From positions 382,369,601 to 382,433,600 of the forward strand of contig NC_090319.1 of NCBI RefSeq assembly GCF_040869045.1: a stretch of 64,000 bases of DNA. The letters are read 5' to 3'. Under the pieces are notes generated by a model, which searched no databases, was not told the DNA's origin, and saw only the letters and a list, made by a program, of their open reading frames with translations. The position numbers and the translations under genes were made by a program. The stretch comes from Eurosta solidaginis. Taxonomy: Eukaryota; Arthropoda; Insecta; Diptera; Tephritidae. Below are positions 21,752 to 34,709 of the stretch, in pieces. How positions within the stretch are numbered: position 1 is the stretch's first letter; each line of letters opens with the position of its first letter.

Positions 21752-22720
21752 ATGTCGTCCAGATGCGCCAACTTTGTGGGGACGAGAAAGGAAATTTATT
21801 ATTTCATTCAGTTCTCACGGAACCTTGAAGTGTACATTGTGGACAGGACACACTGGGAAACAGGGAATCCTTATAATGACCCTGACATCTATGGGAGCTG
21901 GCATCTATGGGCCGAACTTCAAGAAATCGATTCTAATGGAATGCCACCCAACCTCATTTCAGGCTAAAATGCTTACAATAAAATTCTGCGGTAGAGAATG
22001 TCTGCGGAGAGGCTCATTCTCGAAGAGCATCTACATTTTGTTGGACAGCCAGGTGGCCCTGCGTGCTTTGCAACCCTACGCAGTTACATCTAAACTAGTG
22101 GATGACTGCACTGAAATCCTTAATGTCTTAGGGGCCAAAAACAAGGTTTTGTTAGGATGGGTTCCCGTACATAAGGGACATGAGGCTAGTAAATGCAAAT
22201 TACTTAGCAAAACAGCGTACTATGGCAGCATTACATGGTCCAGAGCCCTGTTGTGGACTCACAAAAGCACACACCAGGGAAACTATAAGTAACTGGGAAA
22301 CTAAACAATTCAGACGTCACTGGATTAACTGCCCAGGGCAAAGATAGGCCAAATTGTATATACTTCCGGCAACGAAAATATCAGCCAAACCCAATAATTT
22401 AGGGAGGACCTAATAACTTTTATTGGGTACTATATGGGACACTGAGGTCTACGATATCAACTAACTAAATTAAATCTATCCGATACTCAGATTTGTCGGT
22501 GTTGTGAGGTGGAGGATGAAACGCCGGTTCACATTTTCTGCAAATGCGTTGCTCTGACACTGGCAGAGACTCTCCCATCTAGGTGGTTTGACTCTTAATC
22601 CCTATGTGATATGGAGTAAAAAGCCTGAAGAGGTAAATAGATACATCAAAATCCTCCACATACAAAATTAGGCTGAAAGGTCATGCACAATAGATCTGCT
22701 TCCAGGCCTAATAATAATAA
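21752..22720 (+). pseudogene. LINE RNase H domain and cysteine/histidine tail
   Basis: The 172-codon frame 21774-22292 holds an RNase H domain. A decayed first motif (TGHTGKQG for TDGS..) is followed by GAGIYGP, then YILLDSQVALRAL with a catalytic-type Asp near residue 91, and LLGWVPVHKGHEAS. The E/N-A-D-E-L-A motif then breaks. Downstream at 22495-22565 the plus strand reads ICRCCEVEDETPVHIFCKC, the C-x2-C...H...C tail of I/R1/jockey-type polyproteins. The 3' region ends in an aataataataatagtaatta tail near 22730, unlike the CCTAACCTGACC-type end, so it belongs to another LINE family. Confidence 0.8.
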
Positions 22721-23611
22721 TAGTAATTAGTTACGCCGAAACTACTGGACAACTTATATTCCTACGTGAGTCCAAATGATTTCTGGCCAATGGCTTCACT
22801 TATTGTCTCCTAAAAACTCTATTGACGGCAATAAATGCATACATAATATGTCAATTTAATTCGGAGTTTCTCTCAAACTGTCATTATTACCCAAAGTATG
22901 CCGTTAAAGTCCTCTGACGATATTAGTTACAACATGGTTGGACCATTAACCAGTATCTGTTACAAGTGTTAGTTCTTCCACATAACAGATGAACCCCATC
23001 AAACAGTTGTTTGTCATGAACTCCACGTTGAATATCACATTACTCTCTTTAACGTAAATCACTTACGTCCCACTACGTAGAACATTTCATAAGGAAGTTC
23101 TAAGTGCAGAGTTTAGGCAGAACTTCATCTTTCTCCAATTAGTGTTTTGTAGATCGGATAAGAGTATTGGAGGCGAGAAGCACACGATCAACCATTCAGT
23201 TGGTTTATAGTCGTCAGCAGCCTGCCTTTGTTGTCGACCAGTGTCGACCAATTCTTTTCCGCAGCATCTGTTGAAGGAGAGTTGGCGGTGTACAATAGTC
23301 TCTCTCCATAGCAAAAATATGCTCTCATTGCCTGTGCGAAAAAGCATTCACTTAAAATTTTTGCAAAACCCTTTAGAATAATTTTCCAAGCGAGCATCCT
23401 TATTCCTCAAATCATTTCTGGAGCTACAGTCTACTGCCAAGCACAAACCTGCGAAAATTCCCGAATGTTGTCGGGAAATCGCTCAATTTAGACATTTAAG
23501 ATATACTCACACATTTGTTTTAAAGTTTTTTTGGGCAAGTTAATTTAATGCTGTCAGATAAGCAAAGGCAACTTGTCGTTGGTGCAGGGGCTTTCCCGAG
23601 CTTCAAGCGCT
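22721..23611. other. Unassigned interval
   Basis: Two overlapping minus-strand frames at 23087-23397 (86 and 69 codons) show no domain I recognise. Nothing else was seen. Confidence 0.4.
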
Positions 23612-23690
23612 ACAGTACCTATGTGACGGAGTGGATTAGTGCTCTCCGCTACAAAAAAGGCGTCGGAAGTTCGATACCGGACCGCCTCGG
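23612..23690 (+). mobile_element. tRNA-like SINE head, second type
   Basis: gtgacggagtggattagtgc resembles an A box region and aagttcgataccgg a B box, about 40 bp apart and separated by a ctccgctac arm. This is the layout of a tRNA-derived SINE promoter. The body that follows is unlike the SINE at 6085. No acceptor stem closes, so it is not a working tRNA. Confidence 0.4.
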
Positions 23691-24477
23691 GAGGAGCTAA
23701 ACATGAGACTCTGCTGTGGCGGACAGTTTTTCTTCGCCAAATTTAATAATAAAGCTCTGATGCTGCTTTATCGGGAAAGTTGATTGTACAAGCAAGATGG
23801 ACCACTCAAAAGTTGAGCAATATAAGGAGGGAATGATAGGGAAAACGGGAAGATTAACTCGCTACAAACGATGAGACAGTCGTGGAGAGCGAAGATGAGG
23901 GAAAGACAGATAAAGGAAGTGAAGAGACAGATTAGGCAGATAACCTAATAGACACTTCTTACAGTATCGCAGAGCATTAAGAATTTTCCGGTGTTTGGTG
24001 GAAGTTTCAACCAATTTAGTGGCTGAGCTCAAAGCAGTTCACCGACAAGAGCTTCGAAAAACCTCCGATAATGCAAGCGGTACGGGTACAAGAGGAAGAG
24101 GCTGTGAGAGGAATGCATAGGCAGTGATTGTTTAATAAAAGGGAGAAAAGGACCCAGTCCCAGGCCGTGACTCACACCATTCGCATTGACAATACAGAGA
24201 TACTGTAACAGCGAGAATGCAACTACCGAAAATCTTACAATTAATACATAGGTGAGAGAAAAGTGGTATTATGCCAACAACACAGAGGACGAACGAAATG
24301 GGTGCGATGTCAAATAGAGGTAGCACCAAAACTAAGGCTTATAGTAGACTCTAATTAGAGATACCCCTAGGATTCCGGATGTACGCGAGAAAGCGCATGA
24401 TGTGGCGAATCAATCCCTAACTATGCCATTAGCTGTTCGTAGCTCATTTGGGAAAACGTCTACAGCGAGGTAAAGAC
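23691..24477. other. Unassigned interval
   Basis: The purine-rich stretch at 23800-23960 and the following sequence have protein-like composition in places, but frames are short and none matches a family I know. Confidence 0.35.
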
Positions 24478-24620
24478 GTTGTTGTTGTTGTTGTTGTTGT
24501 AGCAGTGCTTTGTCACTATCCCTGTTTCGCGTTAACTGACTCTAATTGGGGGCACCAAGGGAGATCAAATCTTTCTCCACCTGCCTCTTACAACTCAGCC
24601 GTGAACAATGTTGCGGAACG
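24478..24620 (-). pseudogene. (GTT)n run plus RTE-type LINE 3' end
   Basis: A (GTT)n microsatellite at 24478-24499 is followed by tagcagtgctttgtc. A segment matching the RTE tail blocks at 9330 and 56150 comes next: tgtttcgcgttaactgac, tctaattgggggcaccaagg, ctccacctgcctcttac. The RTE sense strand is minus. The same gttgttgt...agcagtgctt join occurs at 58834. Confidence 0.6.
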
Positions 24621-25461
24621 AACCAAGAAATCCACTTCCATCCTTCGACTCGGGGGATAGTACAATGGAGCTTAGTTAATGGTATGCAACGCTATCGCTC
24701 CTTAAGATGGCTAGAGTGAGTTGTTTATAACCTCCAAAAGCGGGGAGCGCACAACTTGAATTGGTGAATATATGCGTGTGTATAAATACTCGGGTTACCC
24801 GTGCTTATATCTATCAGATATATTTTGAAGACTTAATAGCCAGAGAATTTACATATAATTTATTGTTAAAACAACCAAAGTAGTACTGAAATTGAATAAA
24901 GTGGAATGATGAACCAAATCCGAATAGCTAAAGCGAAATTTAAATTTCCGATTGTAATTCAAGCTCAAGAAAACTAGTTAATCGAATTATTTTTATTTTG
25001 TTTTGTGAAAACAACCAAATTGAACCTGAACGAACATCAACAATACGCAAATATAGCGACATAACAGCTTAAGTTATTTTGACTTTCAGAACATTCTCCT
25101 AAAACCGTGAAATGATGAACCAAAATCTGGTTTCCAGTTGTAATACCCACCCACCTAACTCAATGTTGATTGAAGAAAGCTGTTTATTTGAGCTATTCGA
25201 AGTAATTTTATTTACATCTTAAATTTATTATACATCTTGCATTTTACATCACTATGACTAACTATATTTAGACTTTTTGCTGGCACAAATATTATGGCAT
25301 AACAGCTAAAGTTTGTACCAACACAGCTGAACACACTTTGAAAGCCACTGTTGTAGCAACAACCACCAGCCAGTTCCTACACAGATGTCTCGCAATGCTG
25401 CTTGCTATTTACTAATTTTTCAATGAATGCCTTACTACGCCTTCCGACATCTTACGGTAAA
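24621..25461. other. Interval without a supported gene
   Basis: AT-rich spacer with no motif. Confidence 0.5.
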
Positions 25462-25707
25462 CTACTTTTTGATTTCCGACGGGTAGATGGCGCCGGTCTT
25501 CGGGTACGAATTCACCACTGATTTTTTGTTTCCGCAGCTCACTGCATTTCGAAATTTTGTCTCAGGATATTCATCCCTTCCATATGTTATGAACCTGCAT
25601 AGCTTTTTTCCCCTTCTCACACCAAAAATGACTACCACATTACAAATCATTAAGGAATTGGTACGTATTTCCAAACGCCTGCAAGGGCGTTCCTCGCGTA
25701 AAATCAA
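25462..25707 (-). pseudogene. Possible FLYWCH-like zinc-finger remnant
   Basis: The minus-strand frame of 81 codons contains VVIFGVRRGKKLCRFITYGR followed by a spaced Cys and a GAIYPSEIKK end. The F-x-x-x-R-R-G-K-x-L pattern resembles the start of FLYWCH domains, common in fly transposons and in mod(mdg4)-type genes. The aromatic W-C pair of the domain is not visible, so this is weak. Confidence 0.25.
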
Positions 25708-26689
25708 CCACTCGCGGCACCACTACTCTATACAACCTATACACGGGGGCTATGCGATGAACTAGTAAGCCCAGAAGCAGAGATTCCGGTATAGCCCGCT
25801 ACAATTCCATTTGAAATTTGTTGACAGGCTTTCAGCATTCGCAGCAAACACCGAAATTGCATTCCATTTGGCTTGTTGCTTTATTGAGTAACATGAAAGT
25901 GAAACTCGAGTCATGCGCTGTTGGCGGAATATTGAAACACTTTCGTCAACTGAAATGCAAAACCCGATAACTGCCATCGCAACTGAGTTGCAAAAAGTCC
26001 TAACTTAAAAGGAATAAAAAATATAATCTTTGACTAATTTCATGCATTTCATCAAAGTACAACTTTCCACATTGTTTTGAGCAAAATTTTATAAATTGCG
26101 TTAGGACTTTTTTCAAATCAGTGATATCGTTACTAACACGCTTTTACAATTAAGATAACTACATGCATATAGAATATAGCAGTTACGTCCTATGCGCCTA
26201 TGTTTGTGTAAAAGTATCAGTACCGGTTTGCGCTCCTGCCATTTGGGTGTGGTCGCTCTTGTGTATGTGAGCTGTAGAGGGTGCAAAGTGTGCTTGTGTG
26301 TATGTAAAGAAGTTTCGGGGTGAGGCCTTGTTTTCAGTGGCTCACCAGCTTTGGGGAGAAAGGGGTCATATCATGCGGCCATGATCATGAAGAATATGTG
26401 AAAAATAAACAAGTCCGTCCGGCAACGTTTGGAATTTTATGCTCAAGTTTTACAAAGAAAAAACAGTCGCACCGGCTTCCATATACCCAATGGAGATCTA
26501 TGGCATTGAAAGAACAGCGGCAGCATGGTCTCAGATACCAATGTAACGATATTTGGAGGCGATATTGAACGGGATGTATTTGCAGATAAGATGGCCAGGA
26601 AAGGTTACGAAATGGACATAAACGATGCGGACAGCTCTGTACAACCATGGATGGATTATATCATTAAAAAAATCGAGGAATATAATATT
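25708..26689. other. Interval leading into an RTE fragment
   Basis: No domain was recognised. The first about 55 codons of the frame starting at 26525 do not match the other RTE copies and look like unrelated flanking DNA fused in frame. Confidence 0.4.
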
Positions 26690-27215
26690 AGATCGGGCAA
26701 CGGACTTTCGAAAAGTAAAGTCCTCTCTCGACAAACGAAAATCATACTCTACAAGTCACTTATCGTTCCCGTCCTGCTATATGGGGCAGAAGCATGGACC
26801 TTCACAACATCAGATGAATCGGCTCTGGGAGTTTTCGAGAGAAAAGTTCTTCGAAAGATTTATGGACCTCTACGCGTTGGCTGTGGCGATTACCGAAGAA
26901 GATTTAACGATCAGCTGTACGAGCTATACGCAGACATCAACATAGTCCAGAGAATTAAAACGCAGCGGCTGCGCTGGCTAGGCCATGTTATGCGAATGAA
27001 AGATGACGCTCCGTCTAAGAAGGTTTTTATAATCGGAACCCGCCTATGGAAGCAGAGGAAGAGGGCGGCCGCCTCTCTGCTGGAAGCACCAGGTGAACAA
27101 ATATTTAAACTCACTTGGTGTGACCAACTGGCGCCGGTTGGCAGAGAGAAGGAGCAACTGGCGTGCCTTGTTGGACGGCAATAACCGTTTAAACGGTTAA
27201 GCGCCAATTAAGTAA
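26690..27215 (+). pseudogene. RTE-type LINE 3' part with TAAG tail
   Basis: Within the 219-codon frame 26525-27184, LINE-like sequence starts about residue 57: KSKVLSRQTKIILYKSLIVP, then Y-G-A-E-A-W, F-E-R-K-V-L-R-K-I-Y-G-P-L-R, and R-L-R-W-L-G-H-V-M-R-M. It then continues into a basic segment ending ACLVGRQ. This is the best preserved of the RTE copies. Its 3' terminus reads ggttaagcgccaattaag followed by (TAAG)n near 27208-27222, a short tandem tail of the kind RTE elements use. 5' truncation makes it non-functional. Confidence 0.9.
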
Positions 27216-29159
27216 GTAAGTAAAGGCAACGGACTTGCCGTGAACCAAACGGAATGATTTCCAGCTCTCAAGGTTTTTATGACCATGCTTGCAGAGAAAC
27301 AGAACTAGCTTTTTACTCAAACTAAACAAATTTGCAGTGTCACCACAGGCCATTGCGTTTGTACTGCTTACAGAGCAGAATTTATTGTACGAGTTTATTT
27401 AAGTGTTGGTTATAATATTGTTGGATTCGTCGAGCCTCTTTACATTGGCAAGTAACTCTTTGGATTTTACAAGTTTTCTGTCGAAAATTTTCTATAACAT
27501 GGTCAACAAATGTGTATATACCTCTGTTCCCTTGCCATAACTGCAGCTCTTACTCTACCTTTAGTTTTTGCGTAATAGACGCCGAATTAGCTCCGAGGCT
27601 GTAAAACTTCCCGGGAACCGTAGCTACTGGCTAAGAGCAACAGCGAACCCTTAAGGGTCATGAGGAGTTCTTTTGACGACACTTTGCAGTGCTGAAAGTC
27701 TGTTTGTAGACCCGAACCGTGATGTGGTCACACCCCTTCGTCGTTACACCTATGCACGTCTTCTTATAGCAATTTTGACTTAAAGTTTTCCTGGCGGTTC
27801 GTTCCTATCTCTCCTATTTCTAGCATGACATCATTATTGATCTTGGGACTATACTTCTTCAGGTGCAGATGAATACTGCATATGGTTCTGATTCATCTTG
27901 GCAGTGTCCCTTGCTTCTGGCTAAAAATCATTCAATAGGCACTGTCCTACACGCTGAATTGGAAGTTCTCCTAAGTCGCGAAAATAGGAGTATGCAAATA
28001 AGTCATTTGGTCGCATACTTGGACACTATAGATTTCGGCACAGTTCGCACAGTGCACTATTACACAATTTTTTATAGTTTTCTTCTTGGCTTCAGATGTA
28101 CAAAGGGTCTTGCGAAGCTTGTGACCGACGACATTGCTTCTTTGAAAAAAAAATAACGCCCATCTGCTTCAGAACACAAGTGCTATATTTTGTAAACATT
28201 GTCAAAAATCGAATACGTAGAAGAGTCATTTGCATTCGCATAGTGCTTTTCCATGGTCACCCTACTCTTAACTACGCCACTGGCATAATACCTTTGAATA
28301 AAATAGGCTGGCACAAACGAGTATGACAAACACAAAACTCAAGAGAAAATCTGGATTGCTGCAGTGAATTCATTCAATATTTGTTACGCTCTCACTTCCT
28401 ATGCATTAAATATGGCAAAATCCTGCCCCTACGCCTCAGTATATTCTTATAGCATGAAATACGTAATCGCATTATGCATGCAACAAAGTCATTCATTGGA
28501 TAAAGAACTGTTGAAGTACAACAAAAGAGTCTTGGCTACGCTCAACACTGCCATTGCGACACACGTACATACATACCTACAAAAGTATGAAAGATTGGCT
28601 TTTTTGTTTCATTCAAATTCAATTTGCTGATGAATAGCTAATCATAGCTCATAGCTGAAGAAATGTTACGCGCTGCACTGTTAATATGCCAAATGAATGA
28701 AGTGAATTTAAAATTAGACACGTGTCCATCAGTGGAGTTTAACCCTTCTTAAGGTAACGCCCAAGGAATACCAGGCAACCAGAAATTATTAGTTCGTTGT
28801 GTTGCATTTATTCGTTGAAAAAATTCCGAAGGTGAAGGATATTGGTTGCGTTTAGCGTTTAGTCACGCTTTTTGTTGTATTAAGGGGTGTGTACATTTAT
28901 GCAGAGTGTGTGTGGTTAGGGGAACTGCTGGAGTGGCGTGTCTTCTCACAGGGAGAGAAAATACCAGCGAGAGCATACAAAATGGGTTTGGCTATGAAAA
29001 AGGATACCAGAGAGCAGTGTGTGTGTGTATGGGTGTACACAAATACATAAACCCGAATTTGCATAAATGGTTAATGTATGCCATTATACAGTGACGCGTG
29101 AAATAAAATCAGCGAAGAGTGTACAGCTGTTTGATTTGGTTTTACAAAAAGCTTTTTTC
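27216..29159. other. Interval without a supported gene
   Basis: About 1.9 kb with several short frames (27863-28156, 28364-28630, 28846-29094), none with a recognisable domain. The sequence is of mixed composition and contains tephritid-like gtgtgtgtgtatggg spacers. It may include host intergenic DNA. Confidence 0.45.
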
Positions 29160-32100
29160 AAAAGTAACATAATTTTATATTGGGCAGGGTGGAAATATGA
29201 GTTTGGATTACACAGGCCTGCAAGGTTTTTTTATTTCGGATCAGGAAGTCATTTCATTATTAAATGCTCCCTCTATGTCGAGAAAAATGCCTAGAATGAA
29301 GTCCTTGAAGGTATTTCGCTATCTTAGTGGTGGTAGCTTGGAGTGCTCTCAATGGATTAGCCTTTGGAGTACGCATTTTGAGAATCGGAAAGTCTTTCAA
29401 TATGCAAATTATTCCCAATCTTCTGCAGTCTTTTCAGAGTATTGAGGATAGACGACGTAAGGCTTACCGTAGGGCGATAACTGGGAAGGCGCTGGAGACA
29501 CAGGCCTACTGCTGGAGTAGAGATATACGCCGCCGATAAACGCCGCCGACGCCGAATGTCAAAAATATCGGCGCGGTGGCGGCGTCCGGTGCGTTACTAT
29601 ATTTTCTACTCGTTTAAAAAGACTGTTAGGCCATTTCTTGTTCATGTCGAAAATTGGTCGGATATGGTCGAAAGTGTTATCAACGGATGCGCATCACTGC
29701 CAGTTATAAGAAACTAATTGAGAAATTTAATGCTTTAACTGTTCAAAAGTTATTTAAAAGAAACAAGCGGACTTTGCATCGCCCAATTCACCAAGTTATT
29801 ACAACAAAACACTAAACGAAAAGTTATACAATAAATTTATATGCTCACTTTGCATATTTTTTTTTAAATTAATAATTGACAACGAATTCAAATAAAATGA
29901 CCAAAGGCGAACATTGTTTCAAATTGTCCTCAAATTGTTAAAAAACAAATTACCCAAAAAAGCTGCCGATTTTTTTAAAAAATTTAATATAATTTAATAT
30001 TGCGATTAGCTGAAAGAATAAGCGAAATCAGTGATGCAAAATCCTTTAGTAGGCTCCAGTGGTTTAAATTCTCCTTTGAAATGATTCTTACCTCATACTT
30101 AAGTTGAGGATTTATTTACGTATGAGAAGGGTTTGAAAAATCACTTGGGCTTACATTCAAACATCTTATGTCTATTTGCGAAACTATACAATAGCGTCTG
30201 AAATGTTAATTTTGATTTTCACACTTCATCCCTCAACGCCCAAGTCACCCGGTTTGACATTTCCTAAAGTTGGCGGCCCTATCCAAAGCTAGTCACTTGG
30301 AGTGAATCACATTGATTATAGCCTATCAACCAAGTTTAAATATCACCTACACGTTACGGCTCGTTTTACAAATGTGAATACGTAGGCACATATATTTACC
30401 TGGCGAGGCTTTGTCCTTCGCAAGAACACTCAAAGTGGTGAAGCAAAAGCTTTCCCAATACAGTCGAACTAATGACCGTGTGTGCTACTAGCCTAACGTA
30501 GTGGACAGTCGAATTAGTCTGAAAACTGAAGCTACGCGGTCATCCATAATGAGTCTTATTTCATAAGGTGGGAGAATAGCAGTTAACATCTTTCAACTTA
30601 AAATTGGTCGACTTTCATTCTAAAATATCGTTTTGATTTAACGAAGACTATTGAAATCAATGTTGTCAGCACAAACGTCTGCAAACTTTGGTCTACATTT
30701 TAAAAATTTCATCCAGAGTTCTTGTAAAATTTTAATTATATAGATGCGCCGAAGATTTTTCGATTTTCACCCATGAGTTACGCAATGACATCCATTTAGA
30801 CTGCTTATGATTTCCTTGGCCGAATAGTCACTCTCTAACGTTTCTAGGTGTTTCTTTGGTGTAGCTCGGCAGCATAGCGCAACAAAAGCTTCCGCTAGAA
30901 AGCCTTCGGAGCTAAATCTAGAGCTTCAAGGAAAGTGACGTCGACGAAGGTACATATGAGTTCGAACGAAGTCTCAGTCTTATAGATTCTGTGCTGGCAT
31001 ATAGTGTAGGGATAAGGAGGCGTGGTAGCGACAGGTGGTCGGGATTGCTACTGTTCGAACATCGGGAATTGTAGCTCGAAAACAGTGGATGCGCCCTGTG
31101 CCACGAGAGTTATGAGTATTACTATATCATTAAAAGCAACCGTAAGTGGCATTTGTGCGTGACCGCCAAGGAGCCACAAATGACGCGACGATTATTAGGA
31201 TTCAACCCCAGTTTAAACTACGCTCCGCACGAGATCTACAGGCAAAAGTGTGACCATTTTATATATCTCTATTTCTTTTCAGCAGACGCAGCAGTACCAA
31301 TTCGAAAGACCGGGGTTGGTTTTGAAACCTATCTGGAGTAAGTGAACGAGGGAAAATTCCTTCGCAAAGGAGCTACCCTGAAAATGTTTGAATGATCTGC
31401 GAGATTTTAGGGAAAACCCCCGGATCTTTCCGAAATAGCAAAAACGCTGATTTCCTTAAATACATACAAACAAAACCGCCACCTCCGGTATATAATAGAG
31501 CATACGCCGCCGCAGCCGATAAAGTGATCGGCGTAAACCTGTATGCTGGAGTTTGGTGAGAGATTTTCGCTCTGCGTTCAGAGGTATCAAAGAAGTATAC
31601 ACGTTTACAAATTTGAACATAAATTTTAAGTCGTTTTTGTTTACTACGTTTTTAAATTTTATTCAAAATTATTTTAAAACTGAACCAAAAAGTTTAAATT
31701 AACTGCTGAAAATATAAAAATAAAAAGTTAAATTTTTCAACAGATTTTAAGGATATACACACCTTCAGTAGCGCAAGCCATATTGCCTTAGCTACTAATT
31801 TTTCCCTCCTTACTGTTCACAGTTACAATGGGCTGGACTATTCTCTTGTAAAATACAATGTCCTGCTTTAACGCCTTACGCTATGCTTTATTCTTAAATC
31901 TTTACGCACACACCCATCCATACATCCAACATTTTTAACTGATTTTGACACAATTTATGAAAACAAATTTGTATATATTTGGTATTACTTTGTGTCTACT
32001 GTGGTTGTCGCTGTCACACACGCCGCATTACAATTACGTCGTAACTGGAAACAACCTTAGTGCACTAGGCGAACAGCAACTTTAGTAGTTAATTTCCTTT

Positions 32101-32606
32101 ACTACGTTTTTATTGCATTACATTGTTGCTAAGGGTTATTGCTTTGATTTTACTTTTAAATGTTGATACAATTTGCGAGTGTATGTGTGTATGTTTAGAT
32201 ATGTAGTGTTGGCGTAATTACCTTTTAGGGTGGGCTGTGAGTGTTTTATATTTAGTGCTGGTGATGATTTCTGAAATATGAGATTCGTACTTGCATTTTG
32301 GTTGTTGACGTTAAGTACTAACAAATTTGTATTGTTCATTTTCGGCGAGGGTTGTTTTTTGGCCTCTTTCGCTAAAAGTTTTAAATGCATTTTGATTATC
32401 AGGATTTTAACTTAACTCAACCTTTAGGCTGTATAGCTTCATTGACAAGAAACTATGTCTAAAGCAGGACAGAGTGACCATAATTGTAAAAAGGCAACTA
32501 TCTCGAAAGCTGCAAGTAAGAAGGGAAAGTAGAGGGAAGGGATAAAGTTGGATCTACGTTTTATCAGAGGAAGTCCAAAAGAGGTAACGCTCCAACTCCG
32601 GCAGTC
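29160..32606. other. Unassigned interval with two GCCGCC-rich patches
   Basis: Two related patches, atatacgccgccgataaacg (29521-29540, continuing to about 29600) and catacgccgccgcagccgat (31501-31520), share gccgcc and cgataaa motifs and an adjacent ctggagt. They may be ends of one repeat. Overlapping short frames at 29197-29539 and 31153-31341 have no known domain. The remaining sequence is AT-rich. Confidence 0.4.
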
Positions 32607-33952
32607 CCGAGAGCGCGAGTGACGTGGCAAAACAGTCTTTGACTGGTGGGGTGACATAAGATTAACGGCCAAAAGGTCCATTGACGTTATGAACACTTCA
32701 AATGTCCATAAGCTTTATTGGCCTTATGACCACTTCGGACCCAGATTTTTCGATATTTCCCTAGAATGGAAAAGAGCGACATGTCTGATAATTAGATGTA
32801 AAAGAATATTTATATTTTCATTCGATTGAGCAAAATAATAGCAACAACAATAAAACGTACCTGTAACTCAACAATTGTTAATATTTAATATTTTAATACA
32901 TGGAGGTGCGAAACAAAATAAAAGACCTTTTGGCTACATGAGAAAAGAGTTGAAATTTGACGTTGTGACCATTTCATGTGGTATAACATCAATTGACCAT
33001 CTGGCCATTTGAAGTGGTAATAAGGTCAATTCATGTTATGGGTGTTGACCTTATGTCACCGCCTCCCCTGATTTCGGCGCCATTTCGTCATACCTATTTT
33101 TTGGACAACGCCTATCAAGAAGTCCTAGCAGAAGAGTTTTGAAATGGGCGCAAATGTACACTGCACACCACAATGTGTGGCTTTCTTACAGGGGTAGTGA
33201 TATCATGCTGAGTCTTGAACACGGTATATGCAGCAGAGTGGGAAGGTCTATCCTTCTCAAATCATGTATATATTGGCTTCGGCAGACTGACTTGATCAAA
33301 CTCGAGGAGTTTTAATATTGGCAACTTGGGAAATCTCGGAAGGTTGTTACTGAAGAAGTGATAGAGGTATCGAACCAGATAACAATGGTGGAATAAGAAG
33401 CTAAGTCTTCCGAAAAGACAGGTTATTCCGATTTTTAGTTTGCAAGGGCGGCGAAAAGCAAACTAGTTGGGATGAGCATAGGAAACTAGGATAAAAAAAT
33501 TCCAATGAAAGTTTTTTGGGCAAACTACGATTGCTCCTGCGAATCAGCTAGCTTTGGGAAAGTATTTTCGTTGGGTAAAATAGTATTCTTGAGAAGAGTC
33601 CCTCCAAGCGCTTCTACACACATAATTACCATTAGAAGATGGTGCGGGGCGTAATTGGATACTACAACTAAAATAAATGAGCGCTGTTATAACAAGTCCA
33701 AAAAAGTAAAATGCGGAATTTGGCTGTTTCGCTTCAAACGCATATAAAATCAATTTCTTGTTAATATTCACTTTACTTTGGTCCACAGAAATATGTTTAG
33801 TTCACGTATGCAACTGGCCCTGAAGTGGTCATAAGGCCAATAAAGCTTATGGACATTTGAAGTGTTCATAACGTCAATGGACCTTTTGGCCGTTAATCTT
33901 ATGTCACCCCACCAGTCAAAGACTGTTTTCCCACCTCACTCGCGCTCTCGGG
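32607..33952. mobile_element. 1.35-kb element with about 135-bp terminal inverted repeats
   Basis: The left arm from 32607 (tcccgagagcgcgagtga) continues cagtctttgactggtggggt, gacataagattaacggcc, aaaaggtccattgacgttat and cataagctttattggcctta to about 32740. The right arm repeats the same text inverted from 33952 to about 33815, with only a few differences. A partial third copy of the inner motif lies at 33000-33060. Target duplications were not visible at either end, so the true boundary may be a few bases off. No transposase frame was recognised inside. Confidence 0.8.
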
Positions 33953-34630
33953 ATACACTTCCCGGTGTCCGATTGAGCTGAAATTTTGCACACGTGTATA
34001 ACTCCGATGACAATGCAATATTACTTTGTTAGAATTCGATAAATTAATCGATAACACAGTTATCGGTAAAGATTTGTATTTACTTTGGCATAACAGCCTA
34101 AGTCCCATACAAGTACCTATCCGTGGATTGTGATATTTGGACGTGGTGAATCACGCGTGTCACGCGTGGTGAATCTCAAAGCTTGCGAAAAGTGGAGACA
34201 CAACCCTCTGTTGTATTTCTGTGTATAACCAACATAGCTGAATTTTTAAGGCTGTTTAACTATGTAATTTTTTCTGTAATATATTTTGCTTTTGGAAAAA
34301 TTACCTATTTGAAAAGAGCTGGCTGAAAAATATTGGCATAACAGCTTAAGTTAAATCAAGAATGGAAAATCTTGTAAAATTTGAGCAGATGTGGCAATTT
34401 CGCGCGTCCGTTGAACGAAATATTGACAATCTGCTGATCATCGCTAGGAAATTAGCGACATTCCATCAACTAAGCAGCACTTTAGCAATACTACTGTTAT
34501 TATTTGGCCGCTCAAACACACACATATTAATTTTGCATTAAATCTAAAATATACAAATACACCATAATAATTTACACGGCCAAAGCCATAATAATTTACC
34601 CTACTAAAAATTAAAAAAAAAATTCATATT
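33953..34630. other. AT-rich interval
   Basis: No gene. It contains a cgcgtgtcacgcgtggtg repeat pair near 34150 and AT-rich sequence leading into the palindrome. Confidence 0.5.
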
Positions 34631-34709
34631 TAAATTAAATTTAAGAAAAAGGCTTTTCTAAGAACAAGTTTCTATTACTTGTTAATAAAACGACCTAAAA
34701 AGTAAAAAA

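Noticed and set aside
27863..28630. Three short frames in a row
   Set aside because: No shared phase, splice signals or domains.
32136..32390. 84-codon Asn-rich minus frame
   Set aside because: It looks protein-like in places, but I see no start context, domain or neighbour to support it.
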